From Paulinella micropora (taxonomy: Eukaryota > Cercozoa > Imbricatea > Euglyphida > Paulinellidae): a stretch of DNA of 64,000 bases. The stretch covers positions 385,001-449,000 of the forward strand of contig WBZZ01002164.1 in NCBI GenBank assembly GCA_019918135.1, written 5' to 3'. The position numbers were made by a program, and so were the translations under genes. Below, piece after piece: positions 11,869-24,665 of the stretch (the stretch's first letter is position 1; each line of letters opens with the position of its first letter). The notes under the pieces are model-generated. The model was not told the origin of the DNA. It searched no databases and worked only from the letters and a program-made list of their open reading frames with translations.

Positions 11869-12749
11869 GTACCCCCTCCCAGTTTTTTATGGCGGAACTT
11901 CGTTTCCGACATAATACGCTTTGAACTGATTTCTTTTCTGACTAAGATTCGTTTAGAGTTATGTATGAAGATACATCAACCCACGAATTAGCCGTTATAA
12001 AACAACAATGATACTTGCCCCGGTACCAATCGTATATATACTCTAGCACATTCAGTATCTATATTAAAATCTTCCTCTTTCTTCTGTCGATAAGATATTT
12101 GTGCAGTATGTCCAAGTATAATGTTTTATGGTTGAGTAATAATGTAATGTCGCCATTTCCATATATATGTAATAACCGGTCGTCGGTTTCCATAAATACA
12201 TTTACTTTTTGTGAAGATATACCCTTGTATAAATCGGTATCATTTAATATAGTGTCAGGTGATCAAGTCTGACGACTATATCCGAAGTTGGGTTGAGTGC
12301 GCCCTGACCTTGCGATATGCCGATACAAGTAGAGATCGATGGAATCCGGTGTAGCAGTTCATGTTATTAAAATATATCAGTTCTTGATTAGACTGTAGAG
12401 TCTTTAATGAGATCATCATTCTGGTACTAATGCGGGTCGTATCCAGGAAACACCATCGCTCACTCAAATAGCGATCCCGTAACGGTGCTGTTTCGTGGCC
12501 GTCTCGTCTGTCTCTGCCGAAGCAAGAGAATAGAATGCCTATTTTTTGTCAGCTGTGTCTTGTTAATCTCTAGAAGAATGAATGCTGTAGTAGGTTCAAT
12601 ATCTAAGTAAGGTTGTCGGGACGATATTGGATCAATGCTATGTTCGCAATCGATCAGGTCCACAATACTTATAGAGAAAAGAAATACTTACTATAGACGC
12701 CGTTTACGCGCGCGGACTCCTTTACCTGGTGGAGGACCTCCAACCAAAG

Positions 12750-15700
12750 TTAGTCTAAGGTAGACTGTTCGAGGACGTCCCAAATTTTGTGAGGGATTGC
12801 GCCTTGTGCCAAGTCAAAAGGAATGTCCAGCACCCCTCGTGGTAGTGCTTGTATGGTCCACGCGGTATGATCTTTATCTGTGGGAGATATGGTATCATCC
12901 CATGTCTCAAGTTTCTTAGCGTCTTTATATACTGGAAGGTATTTTCTTACTTTAGGATCTTCCACTGGATCCAGACTCCTCCAGAAATGTAAGACTGGTT
13001 GTATTATTTGTGCCGCAGTCGAAATTCGATTCGATCGCGTATGGCGTTTGTGAGGTACTGCCATGACTCTCATGAGATATAAATCTGAGAGCGTGTCATC
13101 GGCTACGTGTTGAGCCGCAGGCCTCACCAAGTAAAAAGCGTCTTTGGCCCATGAAATATGTCCAATCGCATCTCCTTCTTTCCAACTGGGGTGAACGAGA
13201 GTGTCATTGCCCGCGCGAGGGTCTTGATCTCCGTCATCGCTCCCCTCTTGATGGACTCCTTGCGAACGTGCCGTCCTTATCGCCTTTCTCGGTCGGTCGT
13301 ATAAGGTCATTTTGCGCTCTCCTTATTTGCACCTCCGTGAACTTTCCTTCCGGCACGTTCGACTCCACCCTTTTGCGGGTCTGAGTCCCCGCCGCACTTT
13401 TGCGGTCGGTGGCCCGCTTGTTCTCCAGCTCAGCCTCCTCCTTCTCCGCAATTGGTGCCCTGTAGGCATCCCGTTCCGAGATATCCTCCTGACGGATTGG
13501 TGGGACCTCTTTAAAGTCAGCCTCCATCCGTTTGAGTGCTTGATCAACGGACTCATCTTCAAGTAGGAAGGGATCATACTTAATCAGCCTTCGTACATTG
13601 ACTATTTGAACTTTCCCTCTGCCCCTGATTTTATAATTCAAAGGCCCCATCTGTTCCATGACCTGCTATGGTCCTTTCCAGTGGATAAACAGCTTCGAGC
13701 TGACTCCCTGAGGAACCTGAGGATGATACAGTAGTACAATATCCCCGACCTGAAATCTGACTTGATCCAGGTGTGCCTGCCTGACACCTTCAGCATCAGT
13801 CTTCCTGCGCTCCGCCTCCCTATGCGCCTGTACTATTTGCTCCGCCTCCATCTTCGCCCGAAGTCTCACCCCAAACAGCTCATCCTGATCTGCCCATGAA
13901 TCTTTTGGGTGCAGCAGTGAGGCTGGGATGGCGGGCTCACGCCCATATACCAATTGGTGTGGCGAGACGGAACCTTTTGAACCACCTAACGCTGTAGAGG
14001 GTAGGCAGTTCATAGCAAAGGCAAACGAGGATGCTGCCTCCACCCATGCCTTTTGGTTCTCCTTCTTCATACAATACATCTTCGCGGCCTTGAGGGGTCT
14101 ATGCACCCGCTCTATCTTGCCGTTCGCTCTGGGGTTATAGGCGGTGACATATTGCCATTTCATGCCGTAATATGCAGATAGCTTGTCGGTGACTTCATTA
14201 TTAAAGTCAGAGCCTCGATCTGAGCATATTTTTCTCGGCACCCCAATCTGTGAGATGATCCTGTCAATCAACGCCTTGGCTGTTGTTTCGCCCGTAACGT
14301 CTTTGACTGGGACCACCCATACATAGTTGGTGGCTCTGTCTATGGCCGTTAAAGGTATCTGTAACCTTCCGTCGTGACCGGGAAAGGTCCTACATGATCA
14401 GTGTGTAAGAACTCGAACATTCCTAAGTGTAAAGGAAAAGTCCCGATCAGGCCAAAATTCGCCTTCAATGGTGTTTTGGATGTCTTGCATGGGATGCATG
14501 CATTGACCTGTTCATCAATATTCTTCTTCATCTTCTTCCACCAGAATCGTCTCGAAATGAACATATGCGTTCTTTGTCGGCCCGGGTGCGCCAGTAGTGG
14601 GCAGTTATGAGCAGCGACAAAAATGATGTGTCTGAGTTTCTCAGGAACCCAGAGAGTCCATTTGTCTGGTTGTGATGCATAGCGCCCGTGTTGGCCTTTG
14701 TACCACAAGAGACCGTCTCTCCACCCCATCTCCTTCTGTTGCTCCTTAATCTCCTTCGTCATTTTCAGCTCGTTCGGGTTCTTGTATAGCTGTATTAGCT
14801 CTTTGAACTCCGGATCGAGAGCCTGTTGCTGTCTCCATGCAGTGGGTGAGGCTATGTGGATAGTCCCATCCTCTAGCTGCACTCCTATCCTCTCAGGGTT
14901 TTCGTCTAACTCCTCCTTGTTCTCCTGCGGGGGTTCCGCATATGCTTCTTGCTTAATCTCTTCTTGTTTTATCTCCGCCTTCATATTCTCATATGCTTCA
15001 TAGGACCACTCAGCATCCTCGAGGACATGTGCTGTACAACATATCCCATGATCCGGACCTTGCGGGCTATGACGTAGACCCGATCGGTTATATCGCACCC
15101 CTCTCGCCATCTGCATCGACTCGATATGATGCACTTCGTATGTGCAGTCTGGGGATAGATCCTCCATTTCTGCTGATGATACGAGAGCTGCCGCTTCTGA
15201 GTGAAACTCTAGCCTGGAGAGGCTGTCAGCGACAACATTTCGCTTGCCGGGTAGATGGACCATTGTAAAATTGAAACATGACAAGAATGCCTGCCATCTC
15301 GCTAGACGGCCAGTCTGTTCATGATTCATCAGCCATAGTAAATTCTGGTGATCAGTCCTTACTATAAACTGAGGTCCACCCCATAAATACTCTCTCAACC
15401 GTTTGAGGGCCCAGACCACCGCCAGTGCCTCTCGCTGTCTCGTACAATAGTTTCGCTCCGCCGAGCACAACTTTCTACTTATAAACATGATCGGGCGCAA
15501 CTTTTTCTCCTCATCTTCCTGTTGTAAGACTGCGCCGATCGCGAACTTTGATGCGTCTGTGTCGACTACGAATTGCTTTTAAAAGTCGGGCATCATCAGC
15601 ACGAGTCCGCCATCCTTCGGATCTTTGTAGATGAGATCTTTGAGCGTGTTGTACGCTTCTAAGGCTTCATCATCCCACTTCTCAAAATCACCGAAGTCGA

Positions 15701-17863
15701 TCATTCTCTCCAACTTAGCCCGAGTTGCACCCCAATTGGGTATGAACTGGCTGTAATATTGCGCCATTGCAAGAAATGAGTGCAGCTCTGTGCGATTCTT
15801 CGGCCTCTGCCGCTCATGATCTCCTCCCTCTTCTCTTTGGATATCGAGACTCTATTGTAAGAGATTTCGTACCCCAAATATGTCACGCTTGTCTTTGCGA
15901 GTTGACATTTCTTCAAATTACATTTCAGGCCAAATAGTTTGATACGCCTGAAAATGTCTGTTAGATGGTCGATGTGCTCTTCCATCGTATTGGAGTACAC
16001 GATAATGTCATCGATGTAACAAAATGCGTACTCTCCCGCCTTCTGTCCTCTTCTCCTCATGAAACCTCCCTCTGTCTGGTCATTATATTTGCTACTCAGC
16101 ATGCTTTGCATCGCTTTCTGAAAGAGTCCCGGGGCATGTTTGAGTCCCATCGGAAGTACTTTCCACTGATATATCTCCATTCCTACTACAAATGCAGTCA
16201 GCCATCTGGACTTTTCATCCAGTGGAATTTGCCAGAATCCATTCTTCAGATCAATGACTGAGTATAGCTTGGCGTTCCGCAATACTCGCCTTCCTTCTTC
16301 AAGAGTAGGTAATGGATTTCGTTCCTCCTCTAAAATTTTATTGACGCGGGCATAGTTAACCGTTAAGCGCCATTCTCCTCCCGGTTTAGGCACCAGTCTC
16401 GGTTGGGAAACTATTGGAGATGTCGATCTCTCAATGAAATCCTCATCGAGTAACTGCCGTGCTTGTTCTTCTGCGATCTTTGCTTCATGTATACTCAGAT
16501 TTGCCCGTCGTGGCGCCGGTGAAGGCTCAGCACCTGGTATTTTACAAATAACCGCAGTGAAGTCTTCCGGCTTGACACCTCCCGCTTGAGGGGGGTCAAA
16601 AATCATTTTGTTTGCCTTCAATCTCTCTTTCAAAACCTCTTTCTCCTTCTCCGTACCTGCTCCTCCTGCCAATTTTTCGTCTATCGCCGCCTTAAACTCC
16701 TCCTCTGACATTTTCTTGTGATGCTTGAGGGGTGCTCTGTCCTCCTCCAAGCCCAACTCTTCTTCTGATATATCGTCCATTCCCGTTTTTTCATATGTGG
16801 CAGTGTCTGGTTCGTCGTCCTCCGCCAGACCTACCAACATATCTACTAATCTCGCATATTGCAACGGAGCTTTTCGGGTGTAGAAACCATCGAAGCATGT
16901 GAATGCTTGAGGAATCAATTTCAACTTGTCCTGGTCTCTGAGCTTCCGCTTGTATGCACTGCTCTGCTCACGAGTCCCGAGACGACAAGCCACCACTAAG
17001 TGTTGCTTCCGTGAGGGCACCGGTATCGGATGATCAATAAGCCGGTCCCGTATCTCCTGCGCCCATACCGCCTTCTCATTGTACGGGAGTATGACCGTAT
17101 ATGGTTTATTATTTTCAAAAAGAGTGCGTAGGCACTTTTTCACTTCTGTCAGTGAGCGCGGCCACGTAGGCTCGTCACCCCAGAATTCGGTAATAAAGCT
17201 TTTAATATCTTCTGCCGGGATATCAGGGAGTCGTCCCCTTCTCCTCGGTATAAACTCCTGTCTGTCCTTCTCTTCCACCTTTACGTGAAAGCAATACCCG
17301 TTGGTAATTTTTACGTCGGCCCCTGCTCCTTCTTCAAATCTCGCCAACGATGGGCACCTTTTTCCCATGCATATAATCTCCTCTTTCCTCTTTTCAATGA
17401 GATCGTCTATCGACTTTTTATCCCATTGTGTAGAGACTGTAGCCATATAGACCTCCGCCTCTCTCTTGTCTGACAGGTTTGAACCATCTTTAGACACCGC
17501 GTCCGTTGGCATATATACCTCATATGCGTGTGTAATGGCCACCTGTTTCCCTTCCGATGCTACCCCTAGGTGTAGGGCCTCGTATGAGTCAATAGCATGG
17601 AGAGAGTCGACAGTATATTCTTCTCCTGGCTCTACGCCGTATATGACTCTTTTGGCGGCGCAATCAATCACTACGTTCATTGTCGCCAGTTGGTCGTACG
17701 ACAAAAGAACAGATCCGTGGTATTCGGGGACAACGTATAAGTCCACTCGATATACTCGTCCGGATTTCAATTTAAAATTTAAAGTGATGATGCCCGTTAT
17801 ATCCGTCCGACTACTAACTCCTTTCAAAGTGCCAGATGATTTTTTCATATTAGTTCTAACCAC
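12750..17863 (-). pseudogene. Gypsy pol: protease region, RT, RNase H, integrase
   Basis: Reading from 17,863 leftward: a protease-like segment with VVPEYHGSVLLSYDQL; reverse transcriptase with FCYIDDIIVYSN (the YxDD catalytic box) near 16,010; RNase H with TDASKFAIGAVLQ and VRTDHQNLLWL; the integrase zinc-binding H-H-C-C region with CIPCKTSK; the integrase core with LHTDHVGPF, CSDRGSDF and GKIERVHRPLK supplying the D,D,E triad; then FIHWKGP and PLNYKI of the integrase C-terminus and a ~250-residue tail. Damage: a frameshift near 15,800, a TAA at about 15,579-15,581 before KQFVVDTDASKF, a frameshift near 14,350, a TAG at 13,666-13,668 after FIHWKGP, and a frameshift near 13,240. Confidence 0.88.
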
Positions 17864-18468
17864 GCATGGTGTTTCGTAGTAAATTTCCGGCCGACAATAT
17901 TAATATTCGCCATAGAATCATTACCAACGTTTATAAAGGTATTTAATGTTTCACAAAAAAGGTTCGTATAGCATTAAGCATCTGGCCGGTGACTTTTTAA
18001 GGCCAATACAAGGAGCTTGTGTTCTAAAATCTGTATCCTTTTCTCGAGGTTCGCCTCCTCCTCCCTTTCCGCCGTTTTTGTAATGTCTTTTTGGGTATTG
18101 TTCACAGGCGAAGGATGATTGTCCTTGCTTTCTCTGTTTTAGACCGTGAGGAGAGGTTGACGTCCTCCATCCTCCTTGTCTTTTGTCCTTCTCGGCAAGT
18201 TGATAAGATTAACTGCCGGTTCTATTCTTACTTTCTTCGGCTGTGGCTGCGACAGGCCCGCCTGCTTTCTCTTTGCCAGCGCTTTACTCGCCTGCCTATT
18301 AGCAGCATGCACTGTTTGTTGTCGTGATGGGTGTACTGGTATTGTACTACCTTTGAGTTGGTCTGTGGCCTGCTGTGGGCTCTTAGACTCACTGGCACCC
18401 TTGGTTGGGACCTGCACAACGGTGTATCGTGCAATGCATGTTGCTCTGTTTTCTCCCTCCTTCTCTAG

Positions 18469-20093
18469 TCATTGGACTACCTCAAATCTGTTACCTGAGT
18501 CGGCATCAGTGTCGGTAGTGGTTGCGCCTGATGTCGCATAGGCCTGTGGTGCTGAGGAACTCGAGCTTGAGCTCGAGCCGTCTGCCCAGCCCCCATCTCT
18601 GTGGTACGGGCGCTCTGCGCTGCCGTATCCACCTCGGCCAACCCATCTTCCTCCTCCTCTACCTTGAAATACACCTCTTCCTCCTCCTCTTCTCACAAAT
18701 CCTCTCCCCCCCCGCGAGTGTATGTGCCTCGTGCGAAAGGGGCTCCTCCTCCTCGATTGATTCCTCTCCCTCCTCCTCTTCCTCGTGTTCCACCTCTTCC
18801 TCTACTTGCGGCTTCTATGGCTGCCGTCTTCTGATCATCTCTAGCGAAAAGAGAATTGATCGCGTCAGCTAGTTCGTGGTCATGGTCCGCGACATCCTGT
18901 AATTTCCACCCCTGATCCTTGCGCAGTCGGCGCAGAACGGCGACGGTGTTGGTTTCGTCCGACCGTACGTTCTTGAGGAGTGTGTTTCGGATGCGGGTGT
19001 CCTCGACATCGTGGTTGTAAGGGCATTTCTTATTTGTGTGTTTGAAGCATTGTGCCCGTGCCCACCAACGAATACAAGGTGTGTTAGTTTCACGACTGTT
19101 CTCTCTTGGTCGCTTTCCTAGAGATCGTTGCGTATGTGCGGCTTGCGGTTGAGCAGAAGCCGATGCAGAACCGATCAAGGATGCTGTCTGGCTGTCGAGC
19201 CTCTGACAAGCGGTCATTACTTCGGTCCACAACATTTTTGGGCTCACGGCCTTAGTCGTGGCCTCAAAGACGCTCATCTCCAAAAAGTTCAAGTGCTTTA
19301 CCTTGTCGAAGGTTTTGCAGTCTTGCATGAGCAGTGTGAGCTTATTTTTGTTGTAGACGTGCAAAGCACTGAGGAAATATAGGAGTATGGCTTTGTCGTT
19401 ATAAAAGAGAGTGTACTGGGTGCCCACATTTGTTAAGACAGATGCAAGCTGAGTGACAGACTGCAACTGCTCCGATACTAAGTCGAAAATTTCAAACCCA
19501 ATCAATGTGCCAGTGCACAAGTGTTGGTATCCACTTGCCTTAAAGTATCGAATGAGGGCAGCAATGGCCAGAGTAGAACTCATCTCTGCATGTCCACCTT
19601 TCCTTGCTAGCTCCTCCTCTCCTCTGTACTTCTCGTAAGTTATACGATCAAAACCAGCTCCAAGGAGGGATCGATCACAGAGATGTTCTAGGACTTCATA
19701 CTCCTGCTCCACCTCACACTGGTTTTGCTGGAAGCATCTGTCCATCTCATTGAACTTAGTCATGAGGGTCTTCTCTGTGTCAGCCTCATTGGCAGTGATA
19801 GCATAGAGCTTAAGGCCCCCTCTCCCAATTTTGATTTTAGCTAGGGCTGCCTGCAGCGCCTGCTTTTTCTTATGGGGGTCAGTCAAGTTAATTACTGTCC
19901 CTCCCCCTTGGGGTCCTCCTCCTGTGGGTCCTCCTCCTGCTTTCTTGGGAGCTGGGTTAGATGTGGTAGGTGGAGCCGTTGGCTGTGGAGCCACCCGTGC
20001 TACTGCCATTGCCACAGCTATCTTCTCCTTCTGCTCCTTCTCCTCTTTCTGTCTCGTCTCTTCTTCTTTCACCTGTCGTGCTAGATGAGTCAC
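18469..20093 (-). pseudogene. Gypsy Gag-like protein with CCCH-type finger and RGG tail
   Basis: A 466-codon frame (20,093-18,693) runs from a charged, Pro/Gly-rich N-terminus through a helical capsid-like middle to a putative zinc finger, CIRWWARAQCFKHTNKKCPY followed by NHD (C-x8-C-x7-C-x3-H). This resembles RNA-binding CCCH fingers rather than the usual CCHC knuckle. An RGG/RGRGG region follows. The frame stops at a homopolymer (eight C on the plus strand near 18,706), and the glycine/arginine-rich coding continues in another frame to 18,469, so a 1-base indel is likely. Another frame at 18,417-18,139 (KPKKVRIEPAVNLINLP-like, basic) may belong to the same polyprotein. Role in RNA packaging is inferred from position. 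Confidence 0.65.
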
Positions 20094-21098
20094 GAACTGT
20101 GCAAGCCCTGTGGCACTAGAGAGAAGTGTGCCTTTTCTCTCATGGAAGACTTATCAGCTCTGTTATTATTTGGGATTGTTGTGAGAGGGCCTTTAATGAG
20201 AGTGTGATTCTTCGTGTGGGCCCATTGTTTCCATGTTGGTTTTTGCTCCTTCCCCTCAAAGAGGCCCTTATGGAGTTGTGTGAGGCGTTCAAACACCTGA
20301 CAAGACTGGTCAACCTCCTCGTAAACAGGATGTTGCCTTGTGTTGTCTTTCAGTGCTTTGTACATTTCGTTGTAAGCCCGTGTGAAGGCAGTTACAAAAG
20401 CCTCAAGGGCAAACTCAATGCCACTTTGGTTTCTACCTTCGGACTTTCTTTCTAGATTCTTGATATCAGTGGGGACACCACAGACAGACTGCCATGCTGC
20501 AGTTGTGCGTTTATTTTTCCACTTTATGTTTGTGCGTTCATAAATTCCGCAACGAGCACAGCAGCGTAGAGTGTTGCAGATATGTCGTATATGTCGCACA
20601 GTGTAAGAGTGTCGCCATACTTGATATCCTGCAATGGCACTCTTTCGTGCTCAAACCTCACTTTGTTGAAGAGAGGCTTCGCAAGGCCGGGAATTTCGAT
20701 CAGGAGGTTGCTTTGACCTTGTCCTGGTCTATTCCTTTTCTCGTAAGGAATGTAGATGTGTGTTTTATAACAGGTTGGGTAGTTAAGGAAGAAGGACTCT
20801 TCATCATCATATGTAGCCAACTGTTCCCATGTATTTGGGATATTCTGGCCAACATCCTCCATCTCTCTCTCTCTGCCTCTGTCAGTGGAGAGCCTCCAGT
20901 CTGACCTGCACTCGCTTCTTGTGCATTACCCCCCCCCCCCCCTGTCGACTCTACATCGGCTGTATACGTATACTCCTCTCTCTCCTCTCCATCTCTATCC
21001 CCTCTCTCTTCTGAGTACTGAGTCTCCTGCTCCTCTCCTCCCTCACTAGGACCATAATCAGTTGGTGTCACACCAGCCTGCTCATTCTCGTCTTCCAT
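20090..21098 (-). pseudogene. N-terminal Gag region of the gypsy element, frameshifted
   Basis: Three consecutive minus-strand frames (21,098-20,700; 20,862-20,524; 20,599-20,090) each make sense over part of their length. The first is acidic and starts with MEDENEQAG after the leader. The second has DDEESFFLNYPTCYKTHIYI. The third has GIEFALEAFVTAFTRAYNEM. They look like one protein broken by at least two indels near 20,850 and 20,560. It may be continuous with the Gag-like frame starting at 20,093. No domain was recognised. Confidence 0.5.
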
Positions 21099-21709
21099 CT
21101 TATGTTATGAGAGTCACGTCTGCTTTTTTTTTCTTCTTTTTTTCCTCTGTTATTCTTATCACTCTATGCAACCTTCTTCTCCTTCTTCCTTTTCTCTGTT
21201 GAAATAGTTATGGGGCGTCAGGCCCTACACAGAGATAACGATAGTTTGGTCAAAAGAGCTGTTTTGTAGAAGTCAGTCTGTCGTCGGACAGTGCTTCGAT
21301 ATTTGTCTTGCTCTTGTGTGAGAGATGCCAGTGTAATCTCCTCTGGTTTCTGCAAAGAAAATGCAAGGAAAATGGTTCAGAACAGGGAGTGGGAGTGCTT
21401 TGCTCGTTTTCCCTCTGTCTGTGTGTTTGTCTGATGTTTGTTTCGCACTTGTCCTACTTGGCTTTATGCAAGCAGCAAGAGGGAGTGGAGTAGGTGTGGT
21501 CTGGTGTCTTGTAGAAGAGCACACAGAAGCCAAATGTGCACAAGGGCTAAAGGTTATGCCAGCTTGTGACAAATTGATCGCTTGTTTGTAAGTTTTTTTT
21601 GTTTGAGGATGAGTAGGAGTGTTTGTTTTCGTCTGATGTCTGTGCGACAGATCAGCGAAAAATAAATTTGTGCTTATCTGATGTCTGTACGACAGATCAG
21701 AAAAGAAAT

Positions 21710-21733
21710 CAGCCTTTAGCTATGGACTCCAAA
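21710..21733 (-). promoter_or_regulatory. Candidate primer-binding site of the gypsy element
   Basis: Immediately inside the 5' LTR the minus strand reads TTTGGAGTCCATAGC. TGG next to the LTR is the usual start of a site complementary to a tRNA 3' CCA end. The tRNA cannot be named by eye. Confidence 0.4.
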
Positions 21734-21943
21734 TGTACTATCCCCAACGATAGCTAAATGGAAGAGTAAGTCGGTAATATAACCAAACACAGTCCTCAAA
21801 AAAGAGAATGATGTCTCGTTATATTAGCTCAGTGACGCAAAGATAAAAAGCCGCCAAAAGACCAGGATCAAATTGGCATTTCAGACGTGTCCGGCCAGAC
21901 GAAATCTATAAATTACCGGATAATTCGGGGGGTGATGTCCACA
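21734..21943 (-). repeat. 5' LTR of the gypsy element
   Basis: 210 bp, TG...CA ends, nearly identical to 11651-11868. Followed on the outside by GATT, the second copy of the target duplication. Confidence 0.9.
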
Positions 21944-22879
21944 GATTGAACCCGTGTCGGGTTCAGTTTCTTTCTGTCTCAATAAAGACCAAGTGTCTAC
22001 AGAATGTGAACTTTGAACCACTCCCCCGGCAACCTCTTAATCTTACATTGCTAACTCGCCGGGCCGAAGAATTTAACAATACTGAACAATTCACGCCAGT
22101 CTAACTGCAGACGTCACAAAAGATGTACCTTCCAGAATTGACCCACAAAACGTACGGATATGGGTAAAAATGATAATTGGTCACTCAAAAAGCTGGTGCC
22201 ACCAGTACCAGGATAACGATACTACAATTGACTGTATTAACCGGCAACTAATATTTAATACTATACTAACAACAGAAACACTGCAACTATTAATACTACT
22301 AACGGATAATTAAGTAATAAGGGACATAACTGAGGAGAAAGGGTCTAATTAATGTTCAATGGAGAAATGGTCTAAATATATATATATTAATAATGTCCTG
22401 GATGAAGCGTACTAAGTGTGCATCATACTTAATAGCTGAGGAGTCGAGTCGGTGTGAGGCATCCGGCCGGTCATCTGGCACAGGCCCGGTGAGCCGCATC
22501 AATGACGGCCGCTGCCACCGTTATCACCGGTAACTTTTACTACTACATATGTTTACGCAAGCACTATTTTAATAGAATACTTGCCACTCGTAAGTTTAAT
22601 TAGACTAAGTATTCTATCCGAAATCAAGTCATTAATACTCACTTATTCACCGGACGGCTCGGGCATAGTAGAGTCGTCACTTCAGACGAAGACGCAGCTT
22701 CCAAATTGAACATACGGCCCCAGCCGAATTCAAACAGTCTGGCCGATCTTAGGCTTAGGGTGGCACCAGTGAACCATTACGTGACATTAAGCCAAGGTCG
22801 TTGAGCGGAGACTTGAGAGACAGAAGATCTTTGGTGGGACACTTGACAAGTGCTTTAGCGATTAGAGAGAAAAGGTTAC
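21944..22879. other. Intergenic DNA between gypsy element and helical-repeat gene
   Basis: AT-rich with one GC-rich patch (22,440-22,530). No open frame or repeat of note. The 3' exons of the helical-repeat gene would be expected here or further left but were not recognised. Confidence 0.5.
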
Positions 22880-24493
22880 CGGTTGGCTTGATTTGGAAGT
22901 GAGCAAGGCTAAGCACCTGCAGCATACAGAAAACTTATACATGAGCACAAGCCAAACTTGCAGTTTACCAAGTCGCCTGAAACTCTTGCATGTAAGTCTC
23001 CAGGCTTGTATTGGCCAAACTGATTGACTAGATAACTAAGAAAAACAAGGCGATAAGTAAAAATCACCGCATGCATCTGATTCGACCTGATGGTTGCCTT
23101 GTCCTCGTACCCTAAAGCAGCCAAAGCGTACAAACTGCTGCAAAGGTATTCCACTTTCAGTGTCCCTGAAGGAGAGCGGCGCAATGCCTGGCACAGGTCC
23201 TGCACTAGCTGAATGTCCTGATAGTTGAACGAAGCAACAGCTCTTAGGACACGCACGAGCTGCACTGGAGTCAGAGCGGGCAGAGCTTGCTTGACGCTGG
23301 CAAACAAAGAGCCCAAGACATCTTCTGGGGGTGTCCCTTGGACGTATGTCAAACTGTCCACTGAGTAGACTAGAACCTCGACCGGCAGCTCGGGGTCGTG
23401 CGTGACATTTAGCGCGATCTGCTGCGTGAGAACCTGCACGTGCTTTTGTTTATACCTAACATCCAGATCAATGCAAGCATGCTCACTAAAGAAAAAAGAA
23501 ATAAATTAAAGAAGGAAAGAAAGATGGCCAAACAGAAACAGGAAAGAAACAAAAAGAAAGAGATTAAAGAAAGACCCTCCAAGCCTAGTCATCAAGCTCA
23601 AAAGGGGACTGAGATGGATAGGCTTGAACTCAAAGATCCGCTCCGTCATTTCGTTGTAGATGGTCTCCAAGAGAGCTGGCGACAGAGGTAAATGATTGCT
23701 CACAGTTTTCAAAGTTCTCAAAGTTAACAGGAGTTTGTACCTAGAAAGCAAAAATGTTGCCACTAATCAAAGTAGCTGCCCGCATGAACGCATGTAGACT
23801 TATTATATATATACGTATATATGTACATATATATATATGTATACATATATATATGTATATGTGTGTATGTGTGTGTATGTATGCGTGTGTGTATATATGT
23901 GCGTGCTATTCAATTGATTACGGTGTAAGTTCCTCGCACGAGTCTTGAATTTTCAGGAAGCAATACTGAATAGCTTGTCTGTAGCCACAATATGATGGCA
24001 CGACAATGAAAAAGCCATGAGTAAGAACTGACATGTTTTTAGGGGATGGGACGACAGCAAACCAAGCCATCAAATCAGGAATATATTTCGAAGCAAAAAA
24101 CTCATCCAGCAATTCCTGCACGACAAACGACACACGCTACGCATGTCTCGAAGGACTGCCAGACCTGACGAATCATGACTAAGAGATCTTCCCTGTGGAT
24201 TTTCAATTTTGTCAGGGCTTGGATGAATCGAACTTGGTCCAGAGGAGACACCGCCAGCTGCTGTATCTAAACAGAAGTCACAAAATGGTTCACGCGACGG
24301 CGTGGCAACTGGTCGATGGTTTACAGAGATGGTCCACTGCTCGCAGATGGCAGCGGCTAGGTCACACACGTGGGGGTCGATGTGGATATTCGGCTGCTGC
24401 AGGCGCGCCAGCGCGATCAGCGCCATCTGTAGCGACTGCGGCAGCGAGTACTCGCAGTAGCTGCACAAGGAGCAAAGATAGATAGGTGGGTAG

Positions 24494-24530
<37 letters not shown>

Positions 24531-24547
24531 GGATGGATGGATGGATG

Positions 24548-24580
<33 letters not shown>

Positions 24581-24597
24581 GTAGGTAGGTAGGTAGG

Positions 24598-24665
<68 letters not shown>

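Larger units (their letters stand above)
11651..21943 (-). mobile_element. Complete Ty3/gypsy LTR retrotransposon, decayed
   Basis: The element is 10.3 kb and lies on the minus strand. Its LTRs are at 11651-11868 and 21734-21943, and both begin TG and end CA. GATT at 11647-11650 is repeated at 21944-21947, a 4-bp target duplication. On the minus strand the order is 5' LTR, leader, Gag region (21,098 to 18,469), then protease, reverse transcriptase, RNase H and integrase (17,863 to 12,750), then a ~880-bp tail and the 3' LTR. Reverse transcriptase before integrase is the gypsy order. Next to the 3' LTR a purine tract (GGGAGGGGG, minus strand) can serve as second-strand primer. The reading frames carry several frameshifts and stops, so the copy is not autonomous. 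Confidence 0.9.
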
